A stretch of DNA of 64,000 bases from Vibrio aphrogenes (GTDB lineage: Bacteria; Pseudomonadota; Gammaproteobacteria; Enterobacterales; Vibrionaceae), in NCBI RefSeq assembly GCF_002157735.2, contig NZ_AP018689.1, positions 1 through 64,000 on the forward strand, in the 5' to 3' direction. Position 1 is the stretch's first letter, and every line of letters begins with the position of its first letter. Below the pieces are notes generated by a model, which was not told the origin of the DNA, did no database searches, and worked only from the letters and a program-made list of their open reading frames with translations. Shown piece after piece: positions 30,046 through 38,991 of the stretch. The position numbers were made by a program, and so were the translations under genes.

Positions 30046-30765
30046 ATGCAAGCGGATCATTTGACTGCCGAAACGGTAGCCGAGTATTTAAAAGACCATC
30101 CTGATTTTTTCCTGCACCGACCGGAACTGGTGGAAAAATTAGCGTTTTCACACCATCAACAAGGTGCGGTTTCGCTTGTTGAAATTCAGATGCGTCGCCA
30201 ACGTCAGCGGATTGAAGAGTTAGAAGAAGAGATCACTCACATGATGTCGTTGGCCGCTAAAAATGATCGCACTTTTCATCAATTGATGACGTTGCAGCAA
30301 ACGTTATTAACCTGCTCGTCTTTAAGCTCTCTTGAACAGCATATTCAGCAATATAGCCAACAAGTGAAGCTAAAATCTCACTTATTATTGCTCAACCATG
30401 ATAACTCAAAGTGGGCACTCGATAGCGAGACCTTTACTCGCTTTCGTACTAATCATTTAAATGGTAAATCAGCGTATCTTGGGCGTTTAAATCGTCAAGA
30501 CCGCCAAGCCTTATTTGGTGGCGATTGCTTTGCTAGCAATGAGCTGTCCGAACTGGGCTCTTACGTTATTTTGCCGTTGAACCAGCATCAGCCGATGGGA
30601 TTATTGGCTTTTTCGAGCCAAGAAGGTGGGCATTTTCAACCGGAAATGGACACCTTATTTTTACGGCATGTGGCCGCTTTGGTGACTTTTATGGTACAGC
30701 ATCTTAATCAAACGACCGATGAACAAACAGCGACAAAAGCCTTAAGTTGTGCCAATGAATCTTAA
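30046..30765 (+). CDS. DUF484 family protein
   Basis: This is a cytoplasmic protein of unknown role, 239 residues. The N-terminal [21 protein letters not shown] (split) is the DUF484 hallmark. It is followed by a helical coiled-coil ([16 protein letters not shown]) and a GAF-like C-terminal half ([19 protein letters not shown]). I start at ATG 30046 with AAGAGTGAG upstream, not at GTG 30043. It overlaps xerC by about 10 bp and is nearly always found between dapF and xerC. Confidence 0.93.
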   Translation: MQADHLTAETVAEYLKDHPDFFLHRPELVEKLAFSHHQQGAVSLVEIQMRRQRQRIEELEEEITHMMSLAAKNDRTFHQLMTLQQTLLTCSSLSSLEQHIQQYSQQVKLKSHLLLLNHDNSKWALDSETFTRFRTNHLNGKSAYLGRLNRQDRQALFGGDCFASNELSELGSYVILPLNQHQPMGLLAFSSQEGGHFQPEMDTLFLRHVAALVTFMVQHLNQTTDEQTATKALSCANES

Positions 30766-31690
30766 TATTTCAGAGCAGATGCAACCGGCGTTACAACGTT
30801 TTTATGATTATCTGCATCATGAGAGAGGCTTGAGTGCGCATACTCAAGCCAATTACCAACGTCAACTGACCACAATGGCAGAACAACTGACTCAACTAGG
30901 CCTTACTCATTGGCAGCAAGTGGATGCGGCTTGGGTAAGACAACTGATCGCAAAAGCCAATCGTGAAGGACTCAAAGCCAGTAGCATTGGGACGCGCTTA
31001 TCTTCTTTGCGTAGTTTTTTTGATTACTTAATTTCGATTGATGAGCTAAGCGCCAATCCAGCAAAAGGGGTGGCGGCTCCAAAGAAAAAACGGCCATTAC
31101 CAAAGAATTTAGATATCGACGAAGTGGGTCAATTATTGGAAGTACATGACGATGATCCACTGGCTATTCGTGACCGGGCGATGATGGAATTGATGTATGG
31201 GGCGGGTCTGCGTTTGGCGGAATTAGTCAGCATTGATATCCAACATGTGCAATTAAGCTCTGGGGAAATTCGCGTGATTGGTAAAGGGAATAAAGAGCGG
31301 AAAGCGCCATTTTCTGGTCAAGCTAAACAATGGCTTGGGCACTGGCTCAAAGTGCGTTCGAGCTTAGCCAATGAAGCAGAACCGGCGTTATTTGTCTCGC
31401 AACGTGGCAGCCGAATTTCTCACCGTAATGTGCAAAAACGCATGGAAGAATGGGGGATTAAACAAGGCGTCTCAAGCCATATTAGCCCTCATAAATTGCG
31501 CCATTCCTTTGCGACTCACATGTTAGAATCGAGTGGAAATTTAAGAGCCGTACAAGAATTACTTGGCCATGAAAATATTTCTACCACTCAAATCTACACC
31601 AGTTTGGATTTTCAACATTTAGCCAAGGTTTACGATAACGCACACCCTCGAGCGAAAAAGAACCGCTCACCGGATTCAGATCAGGAATAA
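30755..31690 (+). CDS. xerC: tyrosine recombinase XerC
   Basis: XerC with XerD resolves chromosome dimers at dif during cell division. The protein has 311 residues: an N-terminal SAM-like core-binding domain ([17 protein letters not shown]) and a catalytic domain with Arg in [11 protein letters not shown], the [13 protein letters not shown]is/Arg pair, the [13 protein letters not shown]is and the Tyr nucleophile in TQIYTSL. The start is ATG 30755, or GTG 30749 with two more residues. It overlaps the DUF484 gene. Confidence 0.97.
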   Translation: MNLNISEQMQPALQRFYDYLHHERGLSAHTQANYQRQLTTMAEQLTQLGLTHWQQVDAAWVRQLIAKANREGLKASSIGTRLSSLRSFFDYLISIDELSANPAKGVAAPKKKRPLPKNLDIDEVGQLLEVHDDDPLAIRDRAMMELMYGAGLRLAELVSIDIQHVQLSSGEIRVIGKGNKERKAPFSGQAKQWLGHWLKVRSSLANEAEPALFVSQRGSRISHRNVQKRMEEWGIKQGVSSHISPHKLRHSFATHMLESSGNLRAVQELLGHENISTTQIYTSLDFQHLAKVYDNAHPRAKKNRSPDSDQE

Positions 31691-31717
31691 TCTTCAAGTT
31701 TTTTATAAGGAGTCAGC

Positions 31718-32452
31718 ATGGCACTGAGATTTTACCGCAACTTGCCAACCATCAAAGCCATGACCTTTGATCTTGATGATACCTTGTACGATAACCACCC
31801 AGTGATCTGCGATCTAGAACAAAAAACCGCGCAATGGTTACATACTCATCATCCTGTCAGTCAGAGCATGCCGTATTCGCAATGGCAAACGCTTAAAATT
31901 CGATTGGCACAACAAACGCCTTTTTTGCAAAGTGATGTTAGCGAATGGCGTTATCAACAGATCCGTCAAGGTTTGATGGCTTTGGGTTATGATGATCCAA
32001 AAGCTTCGCAAGCGGCCAAATCGGCGATGGAGCAAGTATTGATCTGGCGTCATCAAATTGATGTACCAGAACTGACTCATCAGGTGATGAGCAAACTCAA
32101 ACAACAGATGCCTCTGATCGCGATCACCAACGGCAATGTGAACCCCAATAAAATAGGATTAGGTGATTATTTTGATCTGGTGCTCAACGCAGGCCCTGAC
32201 GGTTGGGCGAAGCCGCACGGGCAAATGTTTACAACCGCATTAAGCCATTTAGGTTTACCGCCTGAGAATGTACTGCATGTTGGCGATAATCTGATTTCCG
32301 ATGTTGCAGGGGCCAAATATGCTGGCATGAGCGCCTGTTGGATTAATGATTTTGGCAAAAGCTTATTCACCGAAGAGGAAGCGAAAGTGTTACCGGATGT
32401 GGAGATCAGTTCGGTGGAGGATTTGTTGGTATTTATCGAATCTCGTCGCTAG
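31718..32452 (+). CDS. yigB: HAD-family phosphatase YigB
   Basis: This is a HAD-IA phosphatase of 244 residues. The E. coli YigB dephosphorylates the riboflavin precursor 5-amino-6-(5-phosphoribitylamino)uracil. The nucleophile D18 and acid D20 lie in TFDLDDTLYDN (17-22 core), motif II is ITNGN, and motif IV is HVGDNLISDVAGA. It begins with a clear ribosome site (AAGGAG) and ends where GC-rich repeats start. Confidence 0.94.
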   Translation: MALRFYRNLPTIKAMTFDLDDTLYDNHPVICDLEQKTAQWLHTHHPVSQSMPYSQWQTLKIRLAQQTPFLQSDVSEWRYQQIRQGLMALGYDDPKASQAAKSAMEQVLIWRHQIDVPELTHQVMSKLKQQMPLIAITNGNVNPNKIGLGDYFDLVLNAGPDGWAKPHGQMFTTALSHLGLPPENVLHVGDNLISDVAGAKYAGMSACWINDFGKSLFTEEEAKVLPDVEISSVEDLLVFIESRR

Positions 32453-32453
32453 G

Positions 32454-32520
32454 ACGCTGCGCTTCTCGTGGCTCGAGAAAAGTCGCGAGTTGCGAGTACG
32501 CTGCGCTTCGAGAGCCGAGT
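32454..32520. repeat. GC-rich repeats after yigB
   Basis: The 12-mer ACGCTGCGCTTC occurs at 32454-32465 and 32498-32509, 44 bp apart. Several CTCGAG/TCGCGAG/CTCGG words lie between and after them. The composition differs sharply from the AT-leaning surroundings. It resembles short intergenic repeats dispersed in Vibrio genomes. Confidence 0.7.
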
Positions 32521-32540
32521 GGTTTATCTGGTTTAATACC

Positions 32541-32846
32541 GTGATTACTTGATATGTTCGTTATGTTATCGATCCGAAAAAGATTAATGAGTTTGAAACG
32601 TATGCCAAGATGTGGATTCCATTGGTAGAAAAATTTGGCGGTCAACATACCGGCTATTTTTTACCATCAGAAGGCGCAAACAATATTGCGCTCGCTTTAT
32701 TTACCTTTGAAAGCTTGTCTGCTTATGAAGATTATCGAATCAAGTCGATGCAAGATGATGATTGTATAAAAGCGTTTCTGTATGCAGAGCAAGTTGACTG
32801 CATCATCAGCTACGAACGTAGTTTCTTGCGGCCGGTTTTAAGCTAA
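32541..32846 (+). pseudogene. NIPSNAP-family protein gene with an in-frame TGA at codon 4
   Basis: The frame reads V/M-I-T-stop-Y-V-R-Y-V-I-D-P and then stays open to the end (FETYAKMWIPLVEKFGGQ, GYFLPSEGANNIALALF, CIISYERSFLRPV). Family members I recall start MITCYLRYVIDP, so TGA (32550-32552) stands where TGT/TGC for Cys is expected. The first codon is GTG rather than ATG and has no ribosome site. The only later ATG (32610) would remove the first beta strand of the ferredoxin-like fold. Most likely a freshly broken gene; sequencing error or selenocysteine are less likely options. Confidence 0.7.
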
Positions 32847-32847
32847 G

Positions 32848-32893
32848 TGCTCGCTCGAGATTCCGAGCAGTGAAACGCCCGAGACCCGAGTAA
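32848..32893. repeat. GC-rich repeats after the NIPSNAP gene
   Basis: Words such as CTCGAG, CCGAG, GAGACCCGAG and AACG resemble, in inverted order, those at 32454-32520. Together the two stretches bracket the broken NIPSNAP gene. Confidence 0.5.
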
Positions 32894-32903
32894 CGTATCC
32901 GTT

Positions 32904-33524
32904 CTATTCACGAGCCCCGAAGACTTTATGATTCCTATCCGCCTCATACACCTGTAAAAACAATTCAAAATACTGTTGTAGTGATGAAACGTCATTGTGT
33001 GGCTCTAATTGCTGCAACAGCGATATTCCCACTTCACAAGTACATAAATTGCCTTGTGCTTGATTACGGCGCAGGCTGTAGCTAGAGAGTTGAGCAGCAG
33101 ACAGAGCAACTTTCGGCAAGCTTTGTAGCCACGGGCTTTTGTTGAGCATTTTCTTGGCTTCTTGCCAGGTGCCATCCAAGATAATAAATAGCACAGACTC
33201 AGTTGATGCCTTGGGTTTGATGGTTTCCAATTCTATCGCTTGTTCACTGGGAAAAAGTAAATAGGTGGTTTGTTGCGCTATTTGCTCAAGCAGTTTGGCT
33301 GGTGGATTCACTCTATCCCAAATATGCAGGTTACAATTTGGCAAGCAGTGGCTGAGCAGTTTACCGGTATTAGTGACGCGCCCTATTTCATTCGGGTGAG
33401 TCAGGAGCGCGATGTTGATGTTGTTGGTAAGGCTTGGCGCTTGCTTGCAAATACATTGATAACGTAACCCACACTGTGGACACGGCTTGGCATGTGAATG
33501 AGATGATTGTGATTGAGAAGACAT
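32904..33524 (-). CDS. DTW-domain tRNA-uridine aminocarboxypropyltransferase
   Basis: A 206-residue DTW protein, related to E. coli TapT/YfiP, which adds the acp3U modification to tRNA using S-adenosylmethionine. An N-terminal zinc-like Cys set CPQCGLRYQCIC (about 15-26) is followed by the DxTW motif in FIILDGTWQEAKKM and the late SYSLRRNQ and CTCE blocks. Start ATG 33524. It is a single gene between the NIPSNAP remnant and a lipoprotein gene. Confidence 0.9.
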   Translation of the reverse strand: MSSQSQSSHSHAKPCPQCGLRYQCICKQAPSLTNNINIALLTHPNEIGRVTNTGKLLSHCLPNCNLHIWDRVNPPAKLLEQIAQQTTYLLFPSEQAIELETIKPKASTESVLFIILDGTWQEAKKMLNKSPWLQSLPKVALSAAQLSSYSLRRNQAQGNLCTCEVGISLLQQLEPHNDVSSLQQYFELFLQVYEADRNHKVFGARE

Positions 33525-33559
33525 TTCGTTAACAGAGAAAATAAAGATACAATCCCAGT

Positions 33560-34603
33560 TTACATGGTTATTCCTTGTTGTGCTGCACTGATGTTGTCGG
33601 AAAATAAATTCACTGCGGCGCTTTGGCTGGTAACAGGGGCGGTTGACGCGTTGAGTGGGTAGCTGACACCGGTGTAACTCATTAGATGATGGGCTGCTGG
33701 TACGCCACCGCCGCTCACCGGAATGATCAAATCACGCCAACCAAAATGATGATAATTGGTTACTTGAATGGGGGTATGGACTTGGGTGATGCGGCTGTTA
33801 AATTGCCATTGGTCGTTATGATTTTCAAACATCAATACCGTACAACCGCCAGAGCCACACCAATCGGTAAGCACGAATAGCTCGGGTTTTTGGTCGTTAT
33901 TCAGATCGTAAGTTAGCCAACGATAGCGATTATTTTTTGGATCGGTACGGTTGATTTTAAAATAATGTCGCAACGTGGCATCAACTTGAGCGTTGTATTG
34001 ATTACTGCCAGCAATATTCGCGGCAGTTAATGCAGTGACTAAGCCTTGGGTGGCTTGCTTATCTGATGGGACTAAACTGGTTTCCACTTTCATTTTTTGC
34101 ACGATAAGCCCGTGGCTGCCCAGCTGATATTCCATACCATTAACGATTTCTTTTTCTGCTGTCAGTTGGAAGCCATCCACGGTAAAAATACGTAACGCAT
34201 TGATATTTCTACCGTCGTGTTCAGTCATTAATACTTGAATATTACCGTCATCATCTTGTTGCCAAAATCCATTTTCAATTAGGCTAGGGTCGCCATTTTG
34301 GTATTCATAACGTGTGATAGCGCTATGATCGGCATTGAGAACTAAGGTGGTGGTGAGCCCTGCATTGGCCTGGCTTTGATAAGTGCCAACGAGCTCTTGA
34401 GCGATTTGAGTGCGCGCTTGTTGCTGGCTATGTTGAATGAAGGCTTGCTCATCAAGAGGTTGAGGTGTCGAGCGTTGAGTTTCACTCGTGGCTATTTCTA
34501 CTGGTTGACTTTGCGCTAATAATTGCGGGCCACTGGGTTGGCTTGAGCAGGCGCTTAATAGCAGTAGCGCACAAAAACTCAGTGGGATTGTATAAGCCTT
34601 CAT
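33560..34603 (-). CDS. lipoprotein with NlpE-like N-terminal domain
   Basis: An envelope lipoprotein of 347 residues. The lipobox LLSAC is at about 15-19. A linker is followed by an NlpE-like barrel segment (GTYQSQANAGLTTTLVLNADHSAI, split) that lacks the CxxC of true NlpE. The C-terminal half has a repeat-like DLNNDQKPELFVLTDWCGSGGCTVLMF stretch with a Ca-loop-like DLNNDQ and a close Cys pair. The role is unknown; NlpE relatives sense envelope stress. It is divergent from the EVE-domain gene. Confidence 0.75.
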   Translation of the reverse strand: MKAYTIPLSFCALLLLSACSSQPSGPQLLAQSQPVEIATSETQRSTPQPLDEQAFIQHSQQQARTQIAQELVGTYQSQANAGLTTTLVLNADHSAITRYEYQNGDPSLIENGFWQQDDDGNIQVLMTEHDGRNINALRIFTVDGFQLTAEKEIVNGMEYQLGSHGLIVQKMKVETSLVPSDKQATQGLVTALTAANIAGSNQYNAQVDATLRHYFKINRTDPKNNRYRWLTYDLNNDQKPELFVLTDWCGSGGCTVLMFENHNDQWQFNSRITQVHTPIQVTNYHHFGWRDLIIPVSGGGVPAAHHLMSYTGVSYPLNASTAPVTSQSAAVNLFSDNISAAQQGITM

Positions 34604-34666
34604 GGTATTTTTATCCTTAAATTTAGGTTGCCCCTAATAGACTGATAGCAAAACAGAAGGTTCATT

Positions 34667-35119
34667 ATGGCATATTGGTTATTTAAAACAGAACCCGATA
34701 CGTTTTCGATTGATACCTTACGGCTGCAAAAAGTGGCATGTTGGGAGGGAGTCCGCAATTATCAAGCAAGAAATATGTTGCGTGATGAAATCAAACTGGG
34801 GGATGAGGTGCTGATCTATCATTCTTCGTGTAAAAAGATTGGGGTAGCGGGCATTGCTCGCGTAGTCAAAGAAGCTTATCCCGATCATTTTCAGTTTGAC
34901 CCTGACAGCCCCTATTTTGATATTAAAGCCGATCCCAGCAACCCACGCTGGATGATGGTGGATATTGAATTTGTGCGTAAGTTTGAGCGTATTGTCACCT
35001 TGGCGGAATTAAAAGCCATTCCCGATCTGGAAAATATGCCCTTAGTAAAACGAGGCAATCGTTTATCGGTGATGCCGGTGAGCGAAGATGAATGGCAGAC
35101 GATTTTACATCAAGAATAA
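34667..35119 (+). CDS. EVE domain-containing protein
   Basis: The 150-residue protein belongs to the EVE/PUA-like fold (thymocyte nuclear protein 1 relatives), thought to bind modified bases in RNA or DNA. Family stretches are WLFKTEPDTFSIDTL, WEGVRNYQARNMLRD, GDEVLIYHSSCKKIGVAGIARV and the end LVKRGNRLSVMPVSEDEW. Start ATG 34667. It is a lone gene; in vibrios such genes occur as core genes, so no defence role should be assumed from context here. Confidence 0.92.
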   Translation: MAYWLFKTEPDTFSIDTLRLQKVACWEGVRNYQARNMLRDEIKLGDEVLIYHSSCKKIGVAGIARVVKEAYPDHFQFDPDSPYFDIKADPSNPRWMMVDIEFVRKFERIVTLAELKAIPDLENMPLVKRGNRLSVMPVSEDEWQTILHQE

Positions 35120-35145
35120 ACCCTCATTTTCAAGAGGAAAATGAC

Positions 35146-35185
35146 CTATAAAAATGGCGGCACTGCTCATAAAGCAGGCCGCCAT
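35146..35185 (-). terminator. yigL terminator
   Basis: ATGGCGGC (35154-35161) pairs with GCCGCCAT (35178-35185), extended inward by CTGC/GCAG with one bulged A. On the minus strand the tail is TTTTTAT. Confidence 0.88.
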
Positions 35186-35211
35186 CATGCCTTTAGGGGG
35201 GCATTTAACGC

Positions 35212-36048
35212 TTATAATAAGTGATCTTCTAAATAGCGAGCGACCGCTTCATCTGCGCAGCAGCCAATCACTTCATTATTGGGTAAGGCCTGCATTACTT
35301 TACTGTGTGCGGTTCCCATGACTAATCCTTTATGCGCCGCTTGGAGCATTTCCACATCATTCATACCATCACCAAATGCAATACAGTGCTCAAGGTCTTT
35401 ACCGAGCTTGTGAGCCACCGCTTGCAGTGCATCGCCTTTAGACACATGCGGCGCCATCATTTCAAGGCACCACGGGGTTGAGAAAGCAATGCTGATTTGG
35501 TCGCCAAACTTTTCTTTGAGCTGTTGTTCATATTCCGCCAAGTGATCGTGATCTGGATGGGTAAAGAATAATTTTGCGATGTCTTCAGTTGGGGCATTAT
35601 CGACATCAAACAACGCGTAGTTAAAGCCGGATTCTTGATGATGTTGGCTGAGTTTTAAATCTTCTTTATCGGTTAGCCAGTCATTACTGCGATAGATGTG
35701 AATACGATGAGTCGGATCATGTTTGATGATATCGACAATCGGTTGAATAACATTCTCAGGTAAATTTTTACTGTATAACAGCTCATTCTCTGGGCTGTGA
35801 ACACGAGCGCCATTAGAAGTGATCATGTAAGCCGGAATACCTGCACTGGCGCGAAAACTTTCCACATCAATATGATGACGACCAGTGGCAAAAATAAACG
35901 TCATACCTTGGTCGTGTAATTTCTTTAGGGTGTTCTTAGTCAATTCCCCTAAGGTGTGATCGGGAAGTAATAAAGTACCGTCAAGATCCGATGCGACAAT
36001 ACGTACATCTTGTAAATCAGTTTGAGCAAATAGAGAAGAGTTAGACAT
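35212..36048 (-). CDS. yigL: HAD phosphatase YigL-like (Cof family)
   Basis: A HAD-IIB phosphatase of 278 residues; E. coli YigL acts on pyridoxal phosphate and sugar phosphates. Motif I is ASDLDGTLL (Asp nucleophile near residue 20), motif II TSNGA, and motif IV FGDGMNDVEML. I start at ATG 36048, which has AGAGGTAAT directly before it, not at GTG 36066. pldB lies upstream on the same strand, as in E. coli, but with 135 bp, a terminator and three 19-bp repeats between. Confidence 0.9.
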   Translation of the reverse strand: MSNSSLFAQTDLQDVRIVASDLDGTLLLPDHTLGELTKNTLKKLHDQGMTFIFATGRHHIDVESFRASAGIPAYMITSNGARVHSPENELLYSKNLPENVIQPIVDIIKHDPTHRIHIYRSNDWLTDKEDLKLSQHHQESGFNYALFDVDNAPTEDIAKLFFTHPDHDHLAEYEQQLKEKFGDQISIAFSTPWCLEMMAPHVSKGDALQAVAHKLGKDLEHCIAFGDGMNDVEMLQAAHKGLVMGTAHSKVMQALPNNEVIGCCADEAVARYLEDHLL

Positions 36049-36081
36049 ATTACCTCTATAAATCACTGTAATGGAATGAAC

Positions 36082-36138
36082 AGTTTACTGGAATCAACAT
36101 AGTTTACTGGAACCAATATAGTTTACTTGAATTTAAGG
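36082..36138. repeat. three tandem 19-bp repeats before yigL
   Basis: Units start at 36082, 36101 and 36120, each beginning AGTTTACTGGAA or, in the last, AGTTTACTTGAA. The first two differ at two positions; the third diverges after 12. They lie 34 bp before the yigL start, a place for a regulator site or a replication-slippage product. Confidence 0.8.
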
Positions 36139-36140
36139 GG

Positions 36141-36182
36141 AAAAAAGAGGGTAAAGCTTCGCCTTCTTCATTTCCTCTTTTT
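36141..36182 (-). terminator. pldB terminator
   Basis: AAAAAGAGG (36142-36150) and CCTCTTTTT (36174-36182) form the outer stem. On the minus strand the 3' arm itself ends in six T. Confidence 0.75.
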
Positions 36183-36183
36183 G

Positions 36184-37164
36184 TTATTGAGCGTTGAAAA
36201 AATCCAAACAATATTGCAGTGCTTGAATGCGCAGCTCATCACGTTCAAACAATAGTTCGTGGTGCGCGCCTTGGATCGGGTGAAATTGACCTCGGCCGGG
36301 ATGGCGTTGATTGAGGGCCTTAATAAAACGGAGTTGGGCGGCATTATCCACTATGGTATCTTGGCTCGCTTGCATTAGCAGGACAGGGATGGTGATGTTT
36401 GTTGCCTCTATAATGCAGCGTTTGGCTGCCAATAAGGATTGATTGACCCAATGATTACTTGGGCCTCCCAGTTGAATATCAGGTTGTGCGGCATACAAAT
36501 CACGGAACCATTGATAGCGGGATGGACTGTGGGTTAAATGGTTATTTTCAAAAGGCTTAGCAATATAAGCTTGTTGGCCAAGAGCATAGTTAGGAATAGG
36601 GCTTCTGGCGGCCATCCAGCGAGTGAGTGGCGCTGAAAAAGGACGTAAAAACCATTGCATTTGAATGCCCATCATCGGGGCGCTGAGTGTTATTGCTGCA
36701 AAGGGATGCTCGGAATAGGTTTGTAGATAACGAGTGGAAATCGCCCCACCCATCGAGTGCGCTAAAATAAAAGCTTTGTCGTAACGAGAGAAATCAAATG
36801 TTTGTACGATTTGATGCATGTCTTTGATGTAATTATCAAAGTGCTCCACGTGGCCAATTTGACGATCATCGCAACAACGTTCAGACATGCCTTGGCCACG
36901 ATGATCATAGGAATACACATCATAGCCTTGCTCGGTGAGATCCCAGAACAATTCTTGATATTTATAGACACTTTCAATGCGGCCATTAACGACTAAGATC
37001 GCTTTGGTATTTTCCTTTTTCGTAAAAGATACCCAATAGAGTTTTTTATGCAGCTCACCCATGATGAAGCCTTCATTTCGTCCATTCCAGAAAGGCGCTA
37101 ATGTCTGTTGTGAAAATTCAAAGAGCTGATTTTCACGTTGCCATTGTGGGTTGTTGTTGCTCAT
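36184..37164 (-). CDS. pldB: lysophospholipase-like alpha/beta hydrolase PldB
   Basis: A 326-residue serine hydrolase. E. coli PldB removes the acyl chain from lysophospholipids at the inner membrane. The oxyanion/strand region is LVVNGRIESVYKYQEL, followed by SYDHRGQGMSER, the nucleophile elbow AHSMGG, the Asp in MQASQDTIVDN and the His in GAHHELLFE. No signal peptide. It is upstream of yigL in the same order as E. coli, though a terminator separates them. Confidence 0.93.
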   Translation of the reverse strand: MSNNNPQWQRENQLFEFSQQTLAPFWNGRNEGFIMGELHKKLYWVSFTKKENTKAILVVNGRIESVYKYQELFWDLTEQGYDVYSYDHRGQGMSERCCDDRQIGHVEHFDNYIKDMHQIVQTFDFSRYDKAFILAHSMGGAISTRYLQTYSEHPFAAITLSAPMMGIQMQWFLRPFSAPLTRWMAARSPIPNYALGQQAYIAKPFENNHLTHSPSRYQWFRDLYAAQPDIQLGGPSNHWVNQSLLAAKRCIIEATNITIPVLLMQASQDTIVDNAAQLRFIKALNQRHPGRGQFHPIQGAHHELLFERDELRIQALQYCLDFFNAQ

Positions 37165-37478
37165 AGTTGCGTTATTTCACTCTGTTTATAGGGGAATTAG
37201 GCCACAGTTGGTTGCAGTGACGCTGATTTTTGATGACTTTGTTTCAGAGCACTTTGGAAGTGCTGGTGACATTATGCAAAATTTTACTCAAGGATGAATA
37301 GGCTAATATACAGATAAACAGCTTAATCGGTGAGTCGTTTAATCTTAATGACTGGAATAAAAGCGCATCGCCATGGTGTAAAGTTCAAACAATCTTTGGC
37401 GATGAACAAACGTAGCTATTCCACCTCGCTTGATTTATTGTTGTGATTTCTGGCTTTTATAACCAAGAGAATTTCATC
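37165..37478. promoter_or_regulatory. divergent spacer between pldB and the acyltransferase gene
   Basis: No gene is seen in this stretch. It holds a 7-bp hairpin AGCACTT/AAGTGCT (37248-37264) and an 8-bp inverted repeat CATCGCCA/TGGCGATG (37366-37373 and 37397-37404) whose arms start 31 bp apart. Either could be a regulator site for the divergent genes. I found no clear promoter. Confidence 0.4.
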
Positions 37479-38492
37479 ATGACGCAACGGGTATTTTTCT
37501 TTGATTTGTTGAGGTGTGTCGCTGCGATTGCAGTGATTGCCATTCATGTATTGGCACCTTACCGTGATTTATTGGGGGTTATTCCGCTTTATGAATGGTC
37601 GTTTGCGGTTGGAGTAAACAGCATGACACGTTGGGCGGTGCCGGTATTTATCATGATTTCAGGGGCGTTATTATTGAGTGATACTCGGCCTTTTGATCTC
37701 AAGTATTACCTTCGACGTCGCGTGGGTAAAGTACTGCTGCCATTTATTGTGTGGTCACTGTTTTACGCTTATTTATCAGGTTGGAGTGCCAACGGGTTTG
37801 ATGCGACGCTCAGTCGTGAAGTGTTATTTAATATGGGTCAGCATGAAACCTATTACCATCTAGGGTTTTTCTATTACTTTATCCCTTTGTATTTTGTGAT
37901 TCCTTTTTTCCAATATTTAGTGAAAAACACCGATGATAGCGCGTTATATGCCTTACTTAGTATGTGGCTTGTAACGACGGTATTCTTTTTAGTGCGTTTT
38001 GATGGCTTGTGGAGTAACCAATATTATCTTTACAGTGGCTATTTATTATTAGGCTATGTGTGTTATCAAAAATTAGCTACGACTAAATCAGTATTGTCTT
38101 TGGTGACGTTGTTGGGAGGGGCGGCATTAGCTTGTACTGCCATTGCGGTCATTTGTGGAAGCATTGAGCAACAACAATATACTTTTGGTCGTTGGTTATC
38201 TTATAAAACCTTAAATACCGTCTTAGCGGCAAGCATGGTGTTTATGCTGTGTCGTTATTTTGCCGATCGCTTATCAGAGCGTAGTCAAAAGGTGATCAGT
38301 TTTATTAGCACTTATAGTTTAGGGATTTATATTTTACATCCATTGTTCTTGTGGCCAATGAAAGCGTATGGCTGGCATCAAGGTAATCCGCTGTGGGTTA
38401 TTCCCGTTTGGATTATTTTGAGTGGCAGTGGCGCGCTTGCATTGAGTTGGTTATTGTCTCGTTCAAGCAAAACTCGTTGGTTATTACCATAA
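37479..38492 (+). CDS. acyltransferase 3 family membrane protein (WecH-like)
   Basis: An inner-membrane acyltransferase of 337 residues with about ten hydrophobic segments. The family start RVFFFDLLRCVAAIAVIAIHV carries the conserved His. RWAVPVFIMISGALLL and the Arg-rich YLRRRVGKVLLPF are also typical. Such enzymes O-acetylate surface sugars; WecH acts on enterobacterial common antigen. The target here is unknown, and no glycan genes lie nearby. I start at ATG 37479 with AAGAGA upstream; the longer frame to 37443 adds 12 unsupported residues. Confidence 0.88.
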   Translation: MTQRVFFFDLLRCVAAIAVIAIHVLAPYRDLLGVIPLYEWSFAVGVNSMTRWAVPVFIMISGALLLSDTRPFDLKYYLRRRVGKVLLPFIVWSLFYAYLSGWSANGFDATLSREVLFNMGQHETYYHLGFFYYFIPLYFVIPFFQYLVKNTDDSALYALLSMWLVTTVFFLVRFDGLWSNQYYLYSGYLLLGYVCYQKLATTKSVLSLVTLLGGAALACTAIAVICGSIEQQQYTFGRWLSYKTLNTVLAASMVFMLCRYFADRLSERSQKVISFISTYSLGIYILHPLFLWPMKAYGWHQGNPLWVIPVWIILSGSGALALSWLLSRSSKTRWLLP

Positions 38493-38498
38493 TCTAGA

Positions 38499-38834
38499 TT
38501 AAGACTGTCGCTGTAGCGCGAAATGTAGAAATTGGTCTCCTTGATAAGTGAGCATTCCTTTATCACCTGGGTTAAGTGCGCTGTAATAATGGACGCCAAC
38601 TTTAAATTCGCGCTTAGGTCCGATAGGCAACTTTTGCACATAGATCCAATATTCTTGATCGTCTTGGCCAGGTTGTGCTTCTGGAATATCAATGCTTTGC
38701 TTGTCCAAGATAGCCACTTTTATCGTTAACTCAGGTGCATCTTGGCCAAGCTGATGTTTTTTATGAAACTGAATAGCAATCCAAGCAGATAAACCGATCA
38801 GAAGAACCAGACTTAACAATAATGTTACGGGCAT
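38499..38834 (-). CDS. DUF2500 family protein (YhhM-like)
   Basis: A 111-residue protein with one N-terminal membrane segment (3-22) and a soluble domain ending GMLTYQGDQFLHFALQ, the DUF2500 pattern seen in E. coli YhhM. The function is unknown. It converges on the acyltransferase gene with a 6-bp gap. In E. coli yhhM lies next to yhhL and yhhN; homologues of both are found nearby in this window (40321 and 41706), so the cluster is partly kept. Confidence 0.85.
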   Translation of the reverse strand: MPVTLLLSLVLLIGLSAWIAIQFHKKHQLGQDAPELTIKVAILDKQSIDIPEAQPGQDDQEYWIYVQKLPIGPKREFKVGVHYYSALNPGDKGMLTYQGDQFLHFALQRQS

Positions 38835-38991
38835 GAATTTTTATCCTAAGTGATTATTTTGATAGTAAATATTAACTAACTTGTTCGAATTAATCGTGAT
38901 CTAGACGTGTTTTTCTAGACCTACTACTCGTTTTCTTAAGGGTATGTTGGTTTAGTATTTATGAGAGTAACAGCAACAAGAGGAGCATTGA

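Noticed and set aside
32550..32552. Selenocysteine at the UGA of the NIPSNAP gene
   Set aside because: I see no hairpin with a SECIS-like apical loop right after the UGA, and NIPSNAP is not a known selenoprotein family. It is kept only as a minor option.
34667..35119. EVE-domain gene as part of a modified-DNA defence system
   Set aside because: No restriction or nuclease partner lies nearby; neighbours are housekeeping genes.
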